DNA of 64,000 nt, taken from assembly GCF_000314995.1 (NCBI RefSeq), contig NZ_BAEO01000062.1:393630-457629 (forward strand), given 5' to 3'. The notes under the pieces were generated by a model that saw only the letters and a program-made list of their open reading frames with translations, was not told where the DNA came from and did no database searches. The DNA is from Paraglaciecola arctica BSs20135. Its GTDB lineage: Bacteria > Pseudomonadota > Gammaproteobacteria > Enterobacterales > Alteromonadaceae. Below are positions 53,085 to 62,119 of this stretch, piece by piece. Each line of letters begins with the position of its first letter. Within the stretch, counting starts at the first letter, position 1. A program made the translations under genes and the position numbers.

Positions 53085-53332
53085 CTAAATTACTGTCTTT
53101 GAACCCAAACCTATGGCGAGTGCCATTAAGCCGTTGTTGAGGTTTTCTTTTCTGAGTGATGCTTGAATGGGACGTTGTTGCACTATTGTGATGGCGCGTC
53201 TTGCATTGGCATTTTCGATGTTTGAAGGGGGGAAAATAGATTTGAGTGCAACACTTATGCGTTGTCCGTTTTTATCGGTAAAGTGTTTTGCGCTAGCAGC
53301 GGCGCTATTGGTCATCTCATAAAAATCCGCGA
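53085..53332 (-). pseudogene. secD remnant with large internal deletion
   Basis: Translated on the minus strand, the sequence starts DFYEMTNSAAASAKHFTDKN, continues to SNIENANARR, and then jumps to ITIVQQRPIQASLRKENLNN and LMALAIGLG before a stop. This matches residues about 297-340 and 433-463 of the SecD at 8787-10658, with some 90 codons missing between and about 70 percent identity. A stop codon precedes the first matched residue and both ends of the gene are absent. It is a dead fragment of a secD paralogue, most likely a leftover of an old duplication or lost locus. Confidence 0.88.
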
Positions 53333-53644
53333 TAGGCTAGGAGGCAAAATTAGGCAACTTATAAAAAGGTGTTTTATGATCAAGATGGCAGAGCCAGAGA
53401 GATCCTCACGGTTATTCCTAACGAAATCCCATTCGTCCAACAACAATTGATAAAATCCGATAGCAAAACATTCATAATTAAAATAAATGCCTCTGTATGT
53501 ACTTTGTAATCGTCTTGTAGCGCGAATGTAAACGCGTAGAGGCCTAACCGTTTGAAAAAAGAGGCTACTTACCTCGTTTAGTGATGCTTGAGCGTAAAAT
53601 ATTTAGTGGCATACTAAATAAAAATAATCACTCGAGAATGCTCT
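53333..53644. other. Intergenic region, 312 bp, upstream of a Spinster-like MFS gene
   Basis: No coding frame or recognised repeat is seen. It joins the end of the secD remnant to the MFS gene and should contain that gene's promoter. Confidence 0.35.
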
Positions 53645-54925
53645 ATGGATGCGGAAACACGCAGTTATCGACGGTATGTACTGTTTATACTTACCTTGGT
53701 TTATGTATTTAATTTTGTCGATCGACAGATTTTGGTCATTCTACAGGAGCCGATCAAAGCTGAGCTTGGCCTGTCCGACACTCAGCTTGGTTTATTAACC
53801 GGTTTTGCCTTCGCTTTATTCTACGTTGTAGTGGGTATTCCGATCGCTCGCTGGGCAGATGTTGGAAATCGCCGAAACATTGTCAGTCTGGCCTTGGTGG
53901 TTTGGAGTGGTATGACTGCGGTATCGGGGTTGGCACAAAACTATGTTCAATTGCTGCTCGCAAGGATTGGTGTAGGTATAGGTGAAGCGGGGGCCAGTCC
54001 TCCCTCTCACTCGATGCTTTCTGATTATTATGCCCCTGAAGAGCGTGGCGCAGCCATGTCTATTTACAGCATGGGGTTGTATATTGGTATTCTGGTTGGC
54101 CTTTTATTAGGTGGTTGGTTGGCCGACAAAATTGGTTGGCGTATGGCGTTTTTTGCTGTGGGGTTACCCGGTATATTGATGGCCGTTGTGGTGCGTTTAA
54201 CGCTTAAAGAGCCTCCTCGTGGTGGCGCTGACATGGTGTCTGATCCTAGTGTTGGCGAAAGCTTTACTTTTAAAGAGACGCTTAGTTATCTATGGAAGTC
54301 TAAGGCTTTTCGAACGGGCTCCTTCGCAGCCGGTTTCTGTGCCTTTGCGGGGTATTCTACATTAACCTTTATTCCTTCTTTCTTAATTCGCAGTCATGCA
54401 ATGAGTGTCTCGGAAGTGGGTGTTGCCCTAGGTCTTATAATTGGTGTATCAGGTATGATTGGCGCCATCAGTGGTGGCTACTTGGCAGACAAGTTGGGCA
54501 AGAGCGATATACGTTGGTACATGTGGGTTCCAGGCTTGGGGGCCCTAATTTCGTTGCCTTTTAGTATGTTGGCTCTGACCCTAGAATCGTTGAATGCGGT
54601 ATTGGTCTGTATATTTATCAGTAATGTGTTTATGTCCTGTTATCTCGGTCCAACCATTGCGATTGCCCATCATTTGGTAAAGCCATCTATGCGAGCCACA
54701 ACTTCAGCTATTTTGTTCTTTATACTTAATATAGTGGGCTTGGGTTGTGGACCTGTGGTAACGGGGATGGTCAGTGACTATTTGGCACCAGAGTATGGTG
54801 TAGAATCGCTGCGTTATGCATTGATTTTTTCTAGCCTTGTTGTGCTGATCGCTGTTGTTCAATATATTCGCAGTGGCTCAGCATTATCAAAACATGCCGA
54901 TGAGGGACGTCAAGCGGATGCTTGA
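53645..54925 (+). CDS. Spinster-like major facilitator superfamily transporter
   Basis: This 426-residue protein has twelve membrane helices. Signature parts of the Spns-like branch are YVFNFVDRQILVILQEPIKAELGLSDTQLGLLTG at the N-terminus, the motif A-like ARWADVGNRRNI, and ARIGVGIGEAGASPPSHSMLSDYYAPEERGAAMSIYSMGLYIG. Bacterial members are proton-coupled transporters of mostly unknown lipids, organic acids or aromatic compounds. By eye the gene is richer in G and C than its neighbours and sits next to a secD remnant, so it may have been inserted there. It converges with argJ. No neighbouring enzyme gives a substrate. Confidence 0.88.
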   Translation: MDAETRSYRRYVLFILTLVYVFNFVDRQILVILQEPIKAELGLSDTQLGLLTGFAFALFYVVVGIPIARWADVGNRRNIVSLALVVWSGMTAVSGLAQNYVQLLLARIGVGIGEAGASPPSHSMLSDYYAPEERGAAMSIYSMGLYIGILVGLLLGGWLADKIGWRMAFFAVGLPGILMAVVVRLTLKEPPRGGADMVSDPSVGESFTFKETLSYLWKSKAFRTGSFAAGFCAFAGYSTLTFIPSFLIRSHAMSVSEVGVALGLIIGVSGMIGAISGGYLADKLGKSDIRWYMWVPGLGALISLPFSMLALTLESLNAVLVCIFISNVFMSCYLGPTIAIAHHLVKPSMRATTSAILFFILNIVGLGCGPVVTGMVSDYLAPEYGVESLRYALIFSSLVVLIAVVQYIRSGSALSKHADEGRQADA

Positions 54926-55001
54926 CATCGATTCAAAGCTCGCCATTTATTAGGTGAATTTGCTATTGGGGAATAAGTTACATTTGGTGTATTTTTTTTG
55001 A

Positions 55002-55036
55002 AATGTGACTTTGCAAGGAAAGAGCAAAGTCACATT
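55002..55036. terminator. Stem-loop between convergent MFS and argJ genes
   Basis: AATGTGACTTTGC at 55002-55014 and GCAAAGTCACATT at 55024-55036 form a perfect 13-bp stem with a 9-nt loop. It lies between two convergent genes and probably ends transcription from both sides, although neither flank has a strong T tract in the right orientation. Confidence 0.6.
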
Positions 55037-55090
55037 CAAAATTATCGGGGGTAAACGTAAGGAGCTGGATCCTGCCTTCGTTAGGTAAAA

Positions 55091-56335
55091 CTAAGTGCGG
55101 TACTCTGCATTAATCCGAACATAATCGTAACTAAAGTCGCAACTCCAAATTGTGGCTTTTTGCGTGCCGCGATTAAGTTTTACAGTGATATCAATTTCAG
55201 CTTTTTGCATGATTTTTTGACCCGCTTCTTCAGTATAACTCTGTGCTCTTCCGCCTTTTTCTGCCACCAAAACCTCTGCAAAATAAAGCTCGATATTATC
55301 GACATCAAGATCCGCAAGAGACGCACAATCACGCGATGCATAACCAATTGCCGCCAGCACTCTGCCTAAATTAGGATCGCAAGCAAACATCGCCGTTTTG
55401 ACTAATGGGCTTTTTGCTATGGCATATCCAATCGCTTTTGCTTCATCATGGGTTAGGGCACTTTCTACATTCACTGTAATAAACTTGGTCGCGCCTTCAC
55501 CATCTCGTACTATCGCTTTAGCTAAATATTGGGCGCTTTCTAATAAAGACTGAAAGATAACCTCAAATCCTTCATCTTCACGGCTAGTGATTTCTGTGTT
55601 TCCGGCCTGACCGGTGGCAATCATAATAAAAGAATCATTGGTCGAGGTATCACCATCCACTGAAATACAGTTGAAAGATAAGTCCGCAATTTGTTTAGTG
55701 ATCTCATCTAACAATGATTGAGAAATAGCCGCGTTGGTTGCGATAAATCCAAGCATAGTGGCCATATTAGGGTGGATCATTCCCGCCCCTTTAGAAATAC
55801 CTGTTACTTGAACAGAGTGTTCACCAAGCTGACAAGAAGTTGCGTATGCCTTGGGTGCAACATCGGTTGTCATAATTGACCAAGCGGCTGGGTGCCAGGC
55901 ATCTTCTGATAAGCGGCTAACAGCTGGCGCTAATCCGGGCAACAACTTATCCATTGGCAAGTGTTCCAAAATAACCCCAGTAGAAAAAGGCAAAATAGAA
56001 TTAACCGGAACCTGTAATAGGTTTGCCAGATGTTCGCAGGTAGCAATAGCGTCTTGCATGCCTTGCTCACCGGTTCCTGCATTAGCATTTCCAGTGTTGA
56101 TCACTAAAGCTTTTATTTGAGCTGATTCAGTTAAGTGTTGTTTACAAATATGAACTGGTGCGGCACAAAATCGATTTTGGGTAAAAACACCAGAAACACG
56201 GCTTCCATCGGCCACTTCAATCACTAATATATCTTTGTGATTTGCTTTTTTAATATTGGCTTCGGACCAACCTAAACGAACCCCTGGCACGGGTGGTAAT
56301 ATTTGATTTTCAATAGAAGGTAAATTTACAGGCAT
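55091..56335 (-). CDS. argJ: Glutamate N-acetyltransferase / amino-acid N-acetyltransferase ArgJ
   Basis: ArgJ transfers the acetyl group from N-acetylornithine to glutamate, and in bifunctional forms also from acetyl-CoA, in arginine synthesis. The 414-residue protein contains GVFTQNRFCAAPV, LVINTGNANAGTGEQG, STGVILEHLPMDKL and the self-cleavage site GAGMIHPNMATMLGFI, whose Thr becomes the N-terminal nucleophile of the beta chain. It also has CISVDGDTSTNDSFI and DGEGATKFI. All family signatures are present. ATG 56335 is preferred over the in-frame TTG at 56341. No other arginine gene is nearby. It is divergent from prpE. Confidence 0.96.
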   Translation of the reverse strand: MPVNLPSIENQILPPVPGVRLGWSEANIKKANHKDILVIEVADGSRVSGVFTQNRFCAAPVHICKQHLTESAQIKALVINTGNANAGTGEQGMQDAIATCEHLANLLQVPVNSILPFSTGVILEHLPMDKLLPGLAPAVSRLSEDAWHPAAWSIMTTDVAPKAYATSCQLGEHSVQVTGISKGAGMIHPNMATMLGFIATNAAISQSLLDEITKQIADLSFNCISVDGDTSTNDSFIMIATGQAGNTEITSREDEGFEVIFQSLLESAQYLAKAIVRDGEGATKFITVNVESALTHDEAKAIGYAIAKSPLVKTAMFACDPNLGRVLAAIGYASRDCASLADLDVDNIELYFAEVLVAEKGGRAQSYTEEAGQKIMQKAEIDITVKLNRGTQKATIWSCDFSYDYVRINAEYRT

Positions 56336-56537
56336 ATTCAATAGATGAGATAATAATAGTTGCCGCGAATACTACTTTTCCTAGTGATGATATGCAAAAG
56401 CATTGATAGTTAAATTTAAGTCACGACAACTAATTTCCATTTTAACTACTTAGGGTGACATACTTTTGTTGATCTCAGCCTAAAAACACCATTAAGTTAA
56501 TATCAAGCGTATAAGCCCAAGGTCTTATTCCTTTATT

Positions 56538-56565
56538 TTGTCGACAGTTCTATAGTTAGTACAAT
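56538..56565 (+). promoter_or_regulatory. Possible sigma-70 promoter of prpE
   Basis: TTGTCG (56538-56543) and TACAAT (56560-56565) with a 16-nt spacer resemble -35 and -10 boxes, about 22 nt before the prpE start. No activator site is recognised. This is pattern matching only. Confidence 0.4.
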
Positions 56566-56587
56566 ATTTCGCCAAAGAGATAAAAAA

Positions 56588-58471
56588 ATGGATTATGTCA
56601 CTAAACACAAATATTCAACTCAATCGCCCGATGTATACTGGAAAGAACAAGCAGAACTCCTTACTTGGTTTAAAAAGCCAGAAGTAATATTGTCGACAAA
56701 TAGTGATGATTGGCACGACTGGTATGCTGATGGAGAGCTGAACACAAGTTATCTTGCTCTCGATTATCATATTGAACAGGGACGTGGCGAACAGATAGCG
56801 CTTATTTACGACTCGCCCGTCACTAATCAAAAACAACAATTTACTTATCACGAGCTTACTGAGCAAGTTGCCAAATTTGCTGATGTATTGCGTGCACAAG
56901 GTGTTGCAAAAGGTGATCGAGTGCTGATTTATATGCCGATGATCCCACAAGCAGCAATAGCGATGCTCGCGTGTGCTCGATTAGGTGCGATACACTCTGT
57001 TGTGTTTGGTGGTTTTGCGGCTCATGAATTGGCCGTGCGAATTGATGATGCCAAGCCTAAAGTCATTGTCAGTGCCAGTTGTGGCGTGGAAATTGATAAA
57101 ATAATCCCTTATAAACCCTTAATTGATCAAGCCATTCTTAGTGCCGCTTTCAAACCTAGTTATTGCATTGTTTTTCAAAGAGATATGCTTAAAGCAGAGT
57201 TACAAGAAAATCGTGATTTCAGCTGGCAAGCGTTAATGGTTAATGCCGTACCCGTGCCGCCAACGCCAGTAAAAAGCACCGACCCGCTGTATATTTTATA
57301 TACATCAGGCACCACAGGAAAACCCAAAGGCGTAGTGCGTGATAACGGTGGTCACGCCGTTGCCATGCTTTATAGCATGCGGCATGTGTATGGTATGCAA
57401 AGCGGTGATGTATTTTGGGCTGCCTCTGATGTAGGTTGGGTGGTGGGTCATTCGTATATTGTTTATGGGCCGTTGCTGGCAGGTTGTAGCACCATAATGT
57501 ATGAAGGAAAGCCAATTAGAACACCAGATGCCGGCGCGTTTTGGCGGGTATGTGAAGAATATAAGGTTAAGGCACTGTTCAGTGCGCCTACCGCCTTTAG
57601 AGCCATCGCAAAAGAAGATCCAGAAGCTGCATTGATGCAAGACTATGATTTATCTTCATTAGAACGTTTATATTTAGCTGGAGAGCGTTTAGATCCAGCA
57701 ACCTATCATTGGTTAAAAGAAAAAACCCAAGTCCATGTGATTGACCACTGGTGGCAAACCGAAACGGGCTGGGCAATTGCTAGTATCCCATTAAGTACAC
57801 AACAGCAAAAAACTAAAGCTGGCTCTGCTGGTTTACCCGTACCTGGCTATAATGTGGAAATTTTAGATGAACACGGCAACCCCACTGAAGCTAATAAGCA
57901 GGGCTGTGTTGCCATCAAGTTGCCATTGCCGCCTGGATGTTTATCGACAATATGGCAGAATTCTGCCCGTTTTAAAGCCGGTTATCTGACTTCTCAACCT
58001 GGCTATTATGTTACCGGTGATGGTGGTTATATTGATGATGAAGGTTATTTATTTATCATGGGTAGAACCGATGACGTTATCAATGTTGCAGGTCACAGAC
58101 TTTCTACCGGTGAAATGGAAGAAATATTAACCGATCACCCAGCAGTTGCTGAGTGTGCGGTAATCGGAATTCATGACGACCTAAAAGGACAGGTACCATT
58201 AGGCCTAGTGGTGCTCAAAAATGGCATTAGCCAAACAAATGAAGAATTGGTCAAAGAGCTTAAAGCGCGGATTAGGGCTGAAATTGGCGGCATTGCCGCG
58301 TTAAAAGATGTCTTAGTAGTTGAAAGATTACCTAAAACCCGCTCCGGTAAAATTCTTAGAAAAACGCTTCGGCAAATAGTTGATGGAGAAGAGGTGATGG
58401 TGCCTTCTACCATTGAAGATCCAGAGGTTTTAGCTGAACTTTCTCCTATGTTGAAAATGGTAAGAGATTAA
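56588..58471 (+). CDS. prpE: Propionyl-CoA synthetase
   Basis: This enzyme activates propionate with ATP and CoA to propionyl-CoA through an acyl-adenylate. The 627-residue protein aligns by recognition with PrpE: RVLIYMPMIPQAAIAMLACARLGAIHSVVFGGFAAHELAVRIDDAKPKVIVSAS early, nucleotide-binding LYTSGTTGKPKGVVRD, WWQTETGWAIASIP, GRTDDVINVAGHRLSTGEMEE, and the C-terminal TRSGKILRK with the catalytic (and acetylatable) lysine. The N-terminal acetyl-CoA-synthetase-like extension is present. No methylcitrate-cycle genes (prpBCD) are adjacent, so it may serve propionate from other sources. AAGAGA precedes the ATG by 7 nt. Confidence 0.93.
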   Translation: MDYVTKHKYSTQSPDVYWKEQAELLTWFKKPEVILSTNSDDWHDWYADGELNTSYLALDYHIEQGRGEQIALIYDSPVTNQKQQFTYHELTEQVAKFADVLRAQGVAKGDRVLIYMPMIPQAAIAMLACARLGAIHSVVFGGFAAHELAVRIDDAKPKVIVSASCGVEIDKIIPYKPLIDQAILSAAFKPSYCIVFQRDMLKAELQENRDFSWQALMVNAVPVPPTPVKSTDPLYILYTSGTTGKPKGVVRDNGGHAVAMLYSMRHVYGMQSGDVFWAASDVGWVVGHSYIVYGPLLAGCSTIMYEGKPIRTPDAGAFWRVCEEYKVKALFSAPTAFRAIAKEDPEAALMQDYDLSSLERLYLAGERLDPATYHWLKEKTQVHVIDHWWQTETGWAIASIPLSTQQQKTKAGSAGLPVPGYNVEILDEHGNPTEANKQGCVAIKLPLPPGCLSTIWQNSARFKAGYLTSQPGYYVTGDGGYIDDEGYLFIMGRTDDVINVAGHRLSTGEMEEILTDHPAVAECAVIGIHDDLKGQVPLGLVVLKNGISQTNEELVKELKARIRAEIGGIAALKDVLVVERLPKTRSGKILRKTLRQIVDGEEVMVPSTIEDPEVLAELSPMLKMVRD

Positions 58472-58540
58472 GTAACCTGAACTCGGGAGATAAGTCATAC
58501 CGTCCAAAAACGCTATTATTGTGCCTATATTCGTTGAATA

Positions 58541-58558
58541 TGTCGGCAATTGCCGACA
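58541..58558. repeat. Perfect palindrome TGTCGGCAATTGCCGACA
   Basis: An 18-bp perfect palindrome lies in the 224-bp gap between convergent prpE and the CDF gene. Similar TCGGC-loop-GCCGA hairpins occur at 19664, 20449 and 20611 in repeat-rich DNA. It may be a REP-like hairpin or a protein-binding site. Confidence 0.55.
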
Positions 58559-58695
58559 ACATCGAATTCAGGTTAGTCATGAATTGGGTGGTAGAAAAAT
58601 GGCTTAGGGTGGGTAATTTAAATCAATATTGCAGAGCCGTTAAGTACCTAGATTAATCCCTATAGATATAAGATTTTTTAGCTTTTGATACATAG

Positions 58696-59604
58696 CTACA
58701 ACCTATGAGAATTGTCATCCCTACAAACCTCATCTGTAAATTCAAGTTCGATCGTTGTATGGACGAATTCAAATACTTTAAGTTCCTTTTGTAGCTGGGT
58801 TTTTAGGTTTTTAATATGTGCCACAGTGATCTCAGCATTTAATACAAGGTGCACTGTCATCACACTATGCTCACCGTCTAATGACCAAATATGAAAATGA
58901 TGTAGTTCTTTTACCTCTGGCTTAGAGGTGAGAATACTTCGCACCTCATGTAACTGTTTATTATCTGGTGTGGCTTGAAAGAATAACAGTATGGTTTCTT
59001 TCAAGTTTCTGCCAACGTTAAACAAGATAAACAGTGTGAAACCAATGGATAAAACGGGGTCTAATATTGGCCAAGGCTTGAACATCAGTACTATCGAAAC
59101 AATCAGTACGGCCACCCAACCTAAAACATCTTCGAGTAGATGCCAGTTAAGCACACGTTCGTTGAGTGAGTTACCTTCGCTTAACTTATAGGCAGCAAAT
59201 CCATTCACTGCGATACCAAATATTGATAGTAATAACATGCCCTCAACTTGGGGCATTTCTGGCTCGATCAGTCTTGGGATCGATTCAAGTAAGATCCATA
59301 TTGAGCCAAGCGTCAGCACCATACCGTTGATTAATGCGCCTAATAATGAAAAACGTTTGTAACCATAGGAAAAAGTATTGTCTGCCTTTTTGTCACTGAG
59401 CTTATTCAACACCCATGCGCTGCCAATAGACAAACTATCACCTAAATCATGAACTGCATCGGCCATGATGGCAGTACTGTTAGTCAACCATCCACCAATG
59501 AACTCGATAATAGTAAATACGACATTAAGAAAAAATGCCCAACCAATTCTTCTAGAGGCGTCGCTATTGCTGTCGGTTGCATGATTGTGGTTGTGACTAT
59601 GCAT
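58696..59604 (-). CDS. Cation diffusion facilitator metal efflux protein (Zn-type)
   Basis: This inner-membrane proton-coupled exporter of Zn2+ or similar ions has 302 residues. A His-rich N-terminus (MHSHNHNHAT) precedes six helices. The metal site is seen as MADAVHDLGDS in helix 2 (His-Asp-x3-Asp) and NWHLLEDVLGW in helix 5 (His-x3-Asp), the HD-HD type usually selective for zinc. The cytoplasmic C-terminal domain contains HHFHIWSLDGEHSVMTVHLVL with metal-binding His residues. It lies 59 nt downstream of the thioredoxin-like gene and is probably the last gene of a three-gene metal or metalloid operon. Confidence 0.92.
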   Translation of the reverse strand: MHSHNHNHATDSNSDASRRIGWAFFLNVVFTIIEFIGGWLTNSTAIMADAVHDLGDSLSIGSAWVLNKLSDKKADNTFSYGYKRFSLLGALINGMVLTLGSIWILLESIPRLIEPEMPQVEGMLLLSIFGIAVNGFAAYKLSEGNSLNERVLNWHLLEDVLGWVAVLIVSIVLMFKPWPILDPVLSIGFTLFILFNVGRNLKETILLFFQATPDNKQLHEVRSILTSKPEVKELHHFHIWSLDGEHSVMTVHLVLNAEITVAHIKNLKTQLQKELKVFEFVHTTIELEFTDEVCRDDNSHRL

Positions 59605-59663
59605 AATTAATTTCTACCAATGGAGTTTGGTTTTGCTGAGATACAGACGTAAGTCGCAAATTA

Positions 59664-59900
59664 CTATTCCTTAAGCCAACTGATTATGGTTTCAGTATTT
59701 GGAATAGAGCCGCTATGTACTAGTTTTTCATTGACTACAACCGCGGGAGTACTCATGACTCCATAACTCATCAAAACTTGCGGGCTTGTCTCTTTTGTGA
59801 CTGTGGCTTTTACATCAAGCTGCCCTGCCATTTTTTCGATAGCTTCAGCGGTTTTTTTGCATTTTGCGCAACCACTGCCAAGCACTAGGATATTTTTCAT
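59664..59900 (-). CDS. Small redox-active thioredoxin-like protein (CxxC)
   Basis: This 78-residue cytoplasmic protein has a minimal thioredoxin fold: MKNILVLGSGCAKCKKTAEAIEK with the active-site Cys-x2-Cys at about 11-14, the cis-proline segment in VMSTPAVVVNEK, and HSGSIPNTETIISWLKE. It matches the 'redox-active disulfide protein 2' group that is often encoded next to ArsP/DUF318 permeases. It probably reduces or relays its partner permease or a metalloid substrate. GAGG 8 nt before ATG 59900 fixes the start and leaves 22 nt after the permease stop; the longer frame from 59963 would overlap the permease. Confidence 0.9.
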   Translation of the reverse strand: MKNILVLGSGCAKCKKTAEAIEKMAGQLDVKATVTKETSPQVLMSYGVMSTPAVVVNEKLVHSGSIPNTETIISWLKE

Positions 59901-59922
59901 ATGTGATACCTCAAATGATACT

Positions 59923-60918
59923 TCAAATATAGGGGAGAAAAGCGTTAAAAATCCAACCAACAATGGTAAATGAGACTAATAACAGTACAAATAAAATAGC
60001 TAATAACTTCCATTGCATAACTTGTTTTAAAAGGATGAATTCAGGAAAGCTTGCGGCTACTGTACTCATGCAAAAGGCTAGGGCAGTGCCTACTGGAAGG
60101 CCATTAATTATCAAACTTTCCATAACAGGAATGACACCAGTCGCATTTGAATATAATGGGATCCCGAGCAGAACCGCAGTAGGTACAGACCACCATTGGC
60201 CTTCACCTAAATTAGCACTAATCCATCCTTCTGGTACAAAGCCATGCAGAGCAGCACCAATCCCTACGCCTATGATGACCCATATCCATACCCGAGCAAA
60301 TATTTCTTTAGACTCAGTTATCGCAAACTTATGCCTATCTGTAAAAGTCAGTGTGACATTATGCCCTGATGAATTTGTGGTGCCAGCGCTAGTTTGAGCG
60401 CGCTTTAATGCATCAGCTGCAAATGATTGAAGCCAGCGTTCAGCCTTGATCATATCGAGGAATAAACCTCCTAATATACCGACAGATACACCAATAACGA
60501 TATATAAAATGGTGAACTTCCAACCTAGTAAACTCACTAATAAAAGTACCGCAACTTCATTGATCAATGGAGAAGTAATCAAAAATGCCATGGTGATCCC
60601 AACTGGAATACCTGCAGAAGTAAATCCAAGGAAAATGGGGATACTCGAACAGGAACAAAAGGGTGTGATTGCTCCAAAAGCAGAACCCATTACATACCCG
60701 ACACCCCTATGTTTACCCGCTAAATAATCACGAACGGCCTCTATATTTAGGGATGCACGCAAAAGTGCTATTACATAAATCATTATGATTAAAAGCACAT
60801 ATATTTTGCTCACATCTTCGATGAAAAAATGAACGGCATCACCCAACTTACTATCAGTTGATAAACCAAAAATTGAGTATGTCAGCCAAGCCGCGAAATC
60901 TGTGAATATTTGAAACAT
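59923..60918 (-). CDS. DUF318/ArsP-like permease
   Basis: This inner-membrane permease has about 331 residues and at least eight helices. The family's conserved segments are present: GAITPFCSCSSIPIFLGFTSAGIPVGITMAFLITSPLINEVAVLLL with the Cys-Ser-Cys motif, and in the second half VPTAVLLGIPLYSNATGVIPVMESLIINGLPVGTALAFCMSTVAASFPEFILL. Relatives include ArsP, which exports trivalent organoarsenicals. The thioredoxin-like and CDF genes that follow suggest a metal or metalloid role, but no ArsR regulator or ars gene is present to confirm arsenic. ATG 60918 is preferred (GGGAC upstream); ATG 60936 is possible. Confidence 0.87.
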   Translation of the reverse strand: MFQIFTDFAAWLTYSIFGLSTDSKLGDAVHFFIEDVSKIYVLLIIMIYVIALLRASLNIEAVRDYLAGKHRGVGYVMGSAFGAITPFCSCSSIPIFLGFTSAGIPVGITMAFLITSPLINEVAVLLLVSLLGWKFTILYIVIGVSVGILGGLFLDMIKAERWLQSFAADALKRAQTSAGTTNSSGHNVTLTFTDRHKFAITESKEIFARVWIWVIIGVGIGAALHGFVPEGWISANLGEGQWWSVPTAVLLGIPLYSNATGVIPVMESLIINGLPVGTALAFCMSTVAASFPEFILLKQVMQWKLLAILFVLLLVSFTIVGWIFNAFLPYI

Positions 60919-60936
60919 TATGATTGTCCCAACCAT

Positions 60937-61252
60937 GGATGACTAGTATTGGAGGTATCAGCTAATTTGCATTTTCTGATTATTCTGTCGAATGACAAGC
61001 ATATATCTTTCTTAGTTTTTGATACTGACCTGTATCAACATTTTACAGTGACCGGATTTAAGGTATGTCTTTGGCTCGCAAGCAATAGATATGAGCTAGG
61101 GGAGTTGCAATAACTGTCTCGCGATTAATTAAAACGGATGGCCTGCTACAATCCTTAATTTATCCCTAATTTACACCAATATCTGCAAGCCAAAACACTC
61201 TACAATTTATTTGAAATTAACATGAGGGTTTTTATAAATACATTAAAATGCC
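60937..61252. other. Intergenic region, 316 bp
   Basis: No coding frame is seen. It should hold the promoter of the permease operon (minus strand) and the end of the hdeD transcript. No recognisable operator or strong terminator is visible. Confidence 0.35.
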
Positions 61253-61813
61253 CTACTGCTTGTTAAAGTGGCTAGCTTGTTTAATCAATGCCCATCCGGC
61301 AAACACAAAATTAATCCCTACCATCATACCTAACACCCAACGGGCATTGCCTGAAAGATTAGTCAGAATGATGAAGCCAAGTGCGCAAGACAATAATCCA
61401 CTTATCAGCAACCAAACCCAAGTTGATGCAGGTCTAAGTTGCAAAGCTAATATAACTTTAAATATGCCTTCTGCAATAAATAAAATAGTCAGCAGTAAGG
61501 TTAGTGTTATTAGTCCTTGCAGGGGATTCAATAATAAAGAAAATGCCACCAAGCAATACAACACACCAATGCCTGCTTCCCACCAAAAACGACTAGAACC
61601 TTTACTACGCAGCGCATGTATTACCTGAGCGATGCCTGCAAGTAATATCAGCCAACCTAGTATTAGTTCAATAGCTAGGGCGGCAGCCATGGGCAGGATA
61701 AGGGCTAACACACCGACCACAAACAAGACAATACCAGTGTTTCTAATGCCTTTAACATGAAGCTGCATAAATTCGTTAAAATTGATTTTTATTTGTTGTT
61801 TTTTTGAATCCAA
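61253..61813 (-). CDS. HdeD-family membrane protein (DUF308)
   Basis: The 186-residue inner-membrane protein has six helices in three DUF308-type hairpin pairs: NTGIVLFVVGVLALILPMAAALAIELILGWLILLAGIAQVIHAL, GIGVLYCLVAFSLLLNPLQGLITLTLLLTILFIAEGIFKVIL and WLLISGLLSCALGFIILTNLSGNARWVLGMMVGINFVFAGWALI. The family is named for E. coli HdeD, linked to acid resistance at high cell density; the molecular action is unknown. It stands alone here, without hdeA/B, as is usual outside enterics. Confidence 0.88.
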   Translation of the reverse strand: MDSKKQQIKINFNEFMQLHVKGIRNTGIVLFVVGVLALILPMAAALAIELILGWLILLAGIAQVIHALRSKGSSRFWWEAGIGVLYCLVAFSLLLNPLQGLITLTLLLTILFIAEGIFKVILALQLRPASTWVWLLISGLLSCALGFIILTNLSGNARWVLGMMVGINFVFAGWALIKQASHFNKQ

Positions 61814-62119
61814 AATAATCGCCTTTTTGGGTTAGTTTTAGACAGTCAAGGTAGCACAAGATTAATAGGGGCAGAGCATTTACATTGATAGGTACTTATA
61901 AATACATAGAAATTAAAATTTTTGGTGCAGAAACAAAAGATAATCTAATAGGTCATTTTTATCACAATTTGGCTAGAAAACGCATTAACTAGTGACTTGT
62001 ATATCGGATAGTTAAAGTACGTTTCTAACTGGTTGATTTAATTGTGATTTTTGTTGGCCTCATACTTGCTATCTTCAAGTGAAGCATACAACTCATAACA
62101 ATGTCATCAGGAGACTAAA
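61814..62119. other. Divergent intergenic region, 306 bp
   Basis: This is the shared upstream region of the hdeD-like gene (minus) and the DUF4389 gene (plus). It is AT-rich and no specific element is recognised. TCAGGAGAC just before 62120 is the ribosome-binding site of the latter. Confidence 0.35.

Noticed and set aside
60446..60727. Plus-strand frame inside the DUF318 permease gene
   Set aside because: It is a shadow of the permease; the permease motifs on the minus strand are unambiguous.
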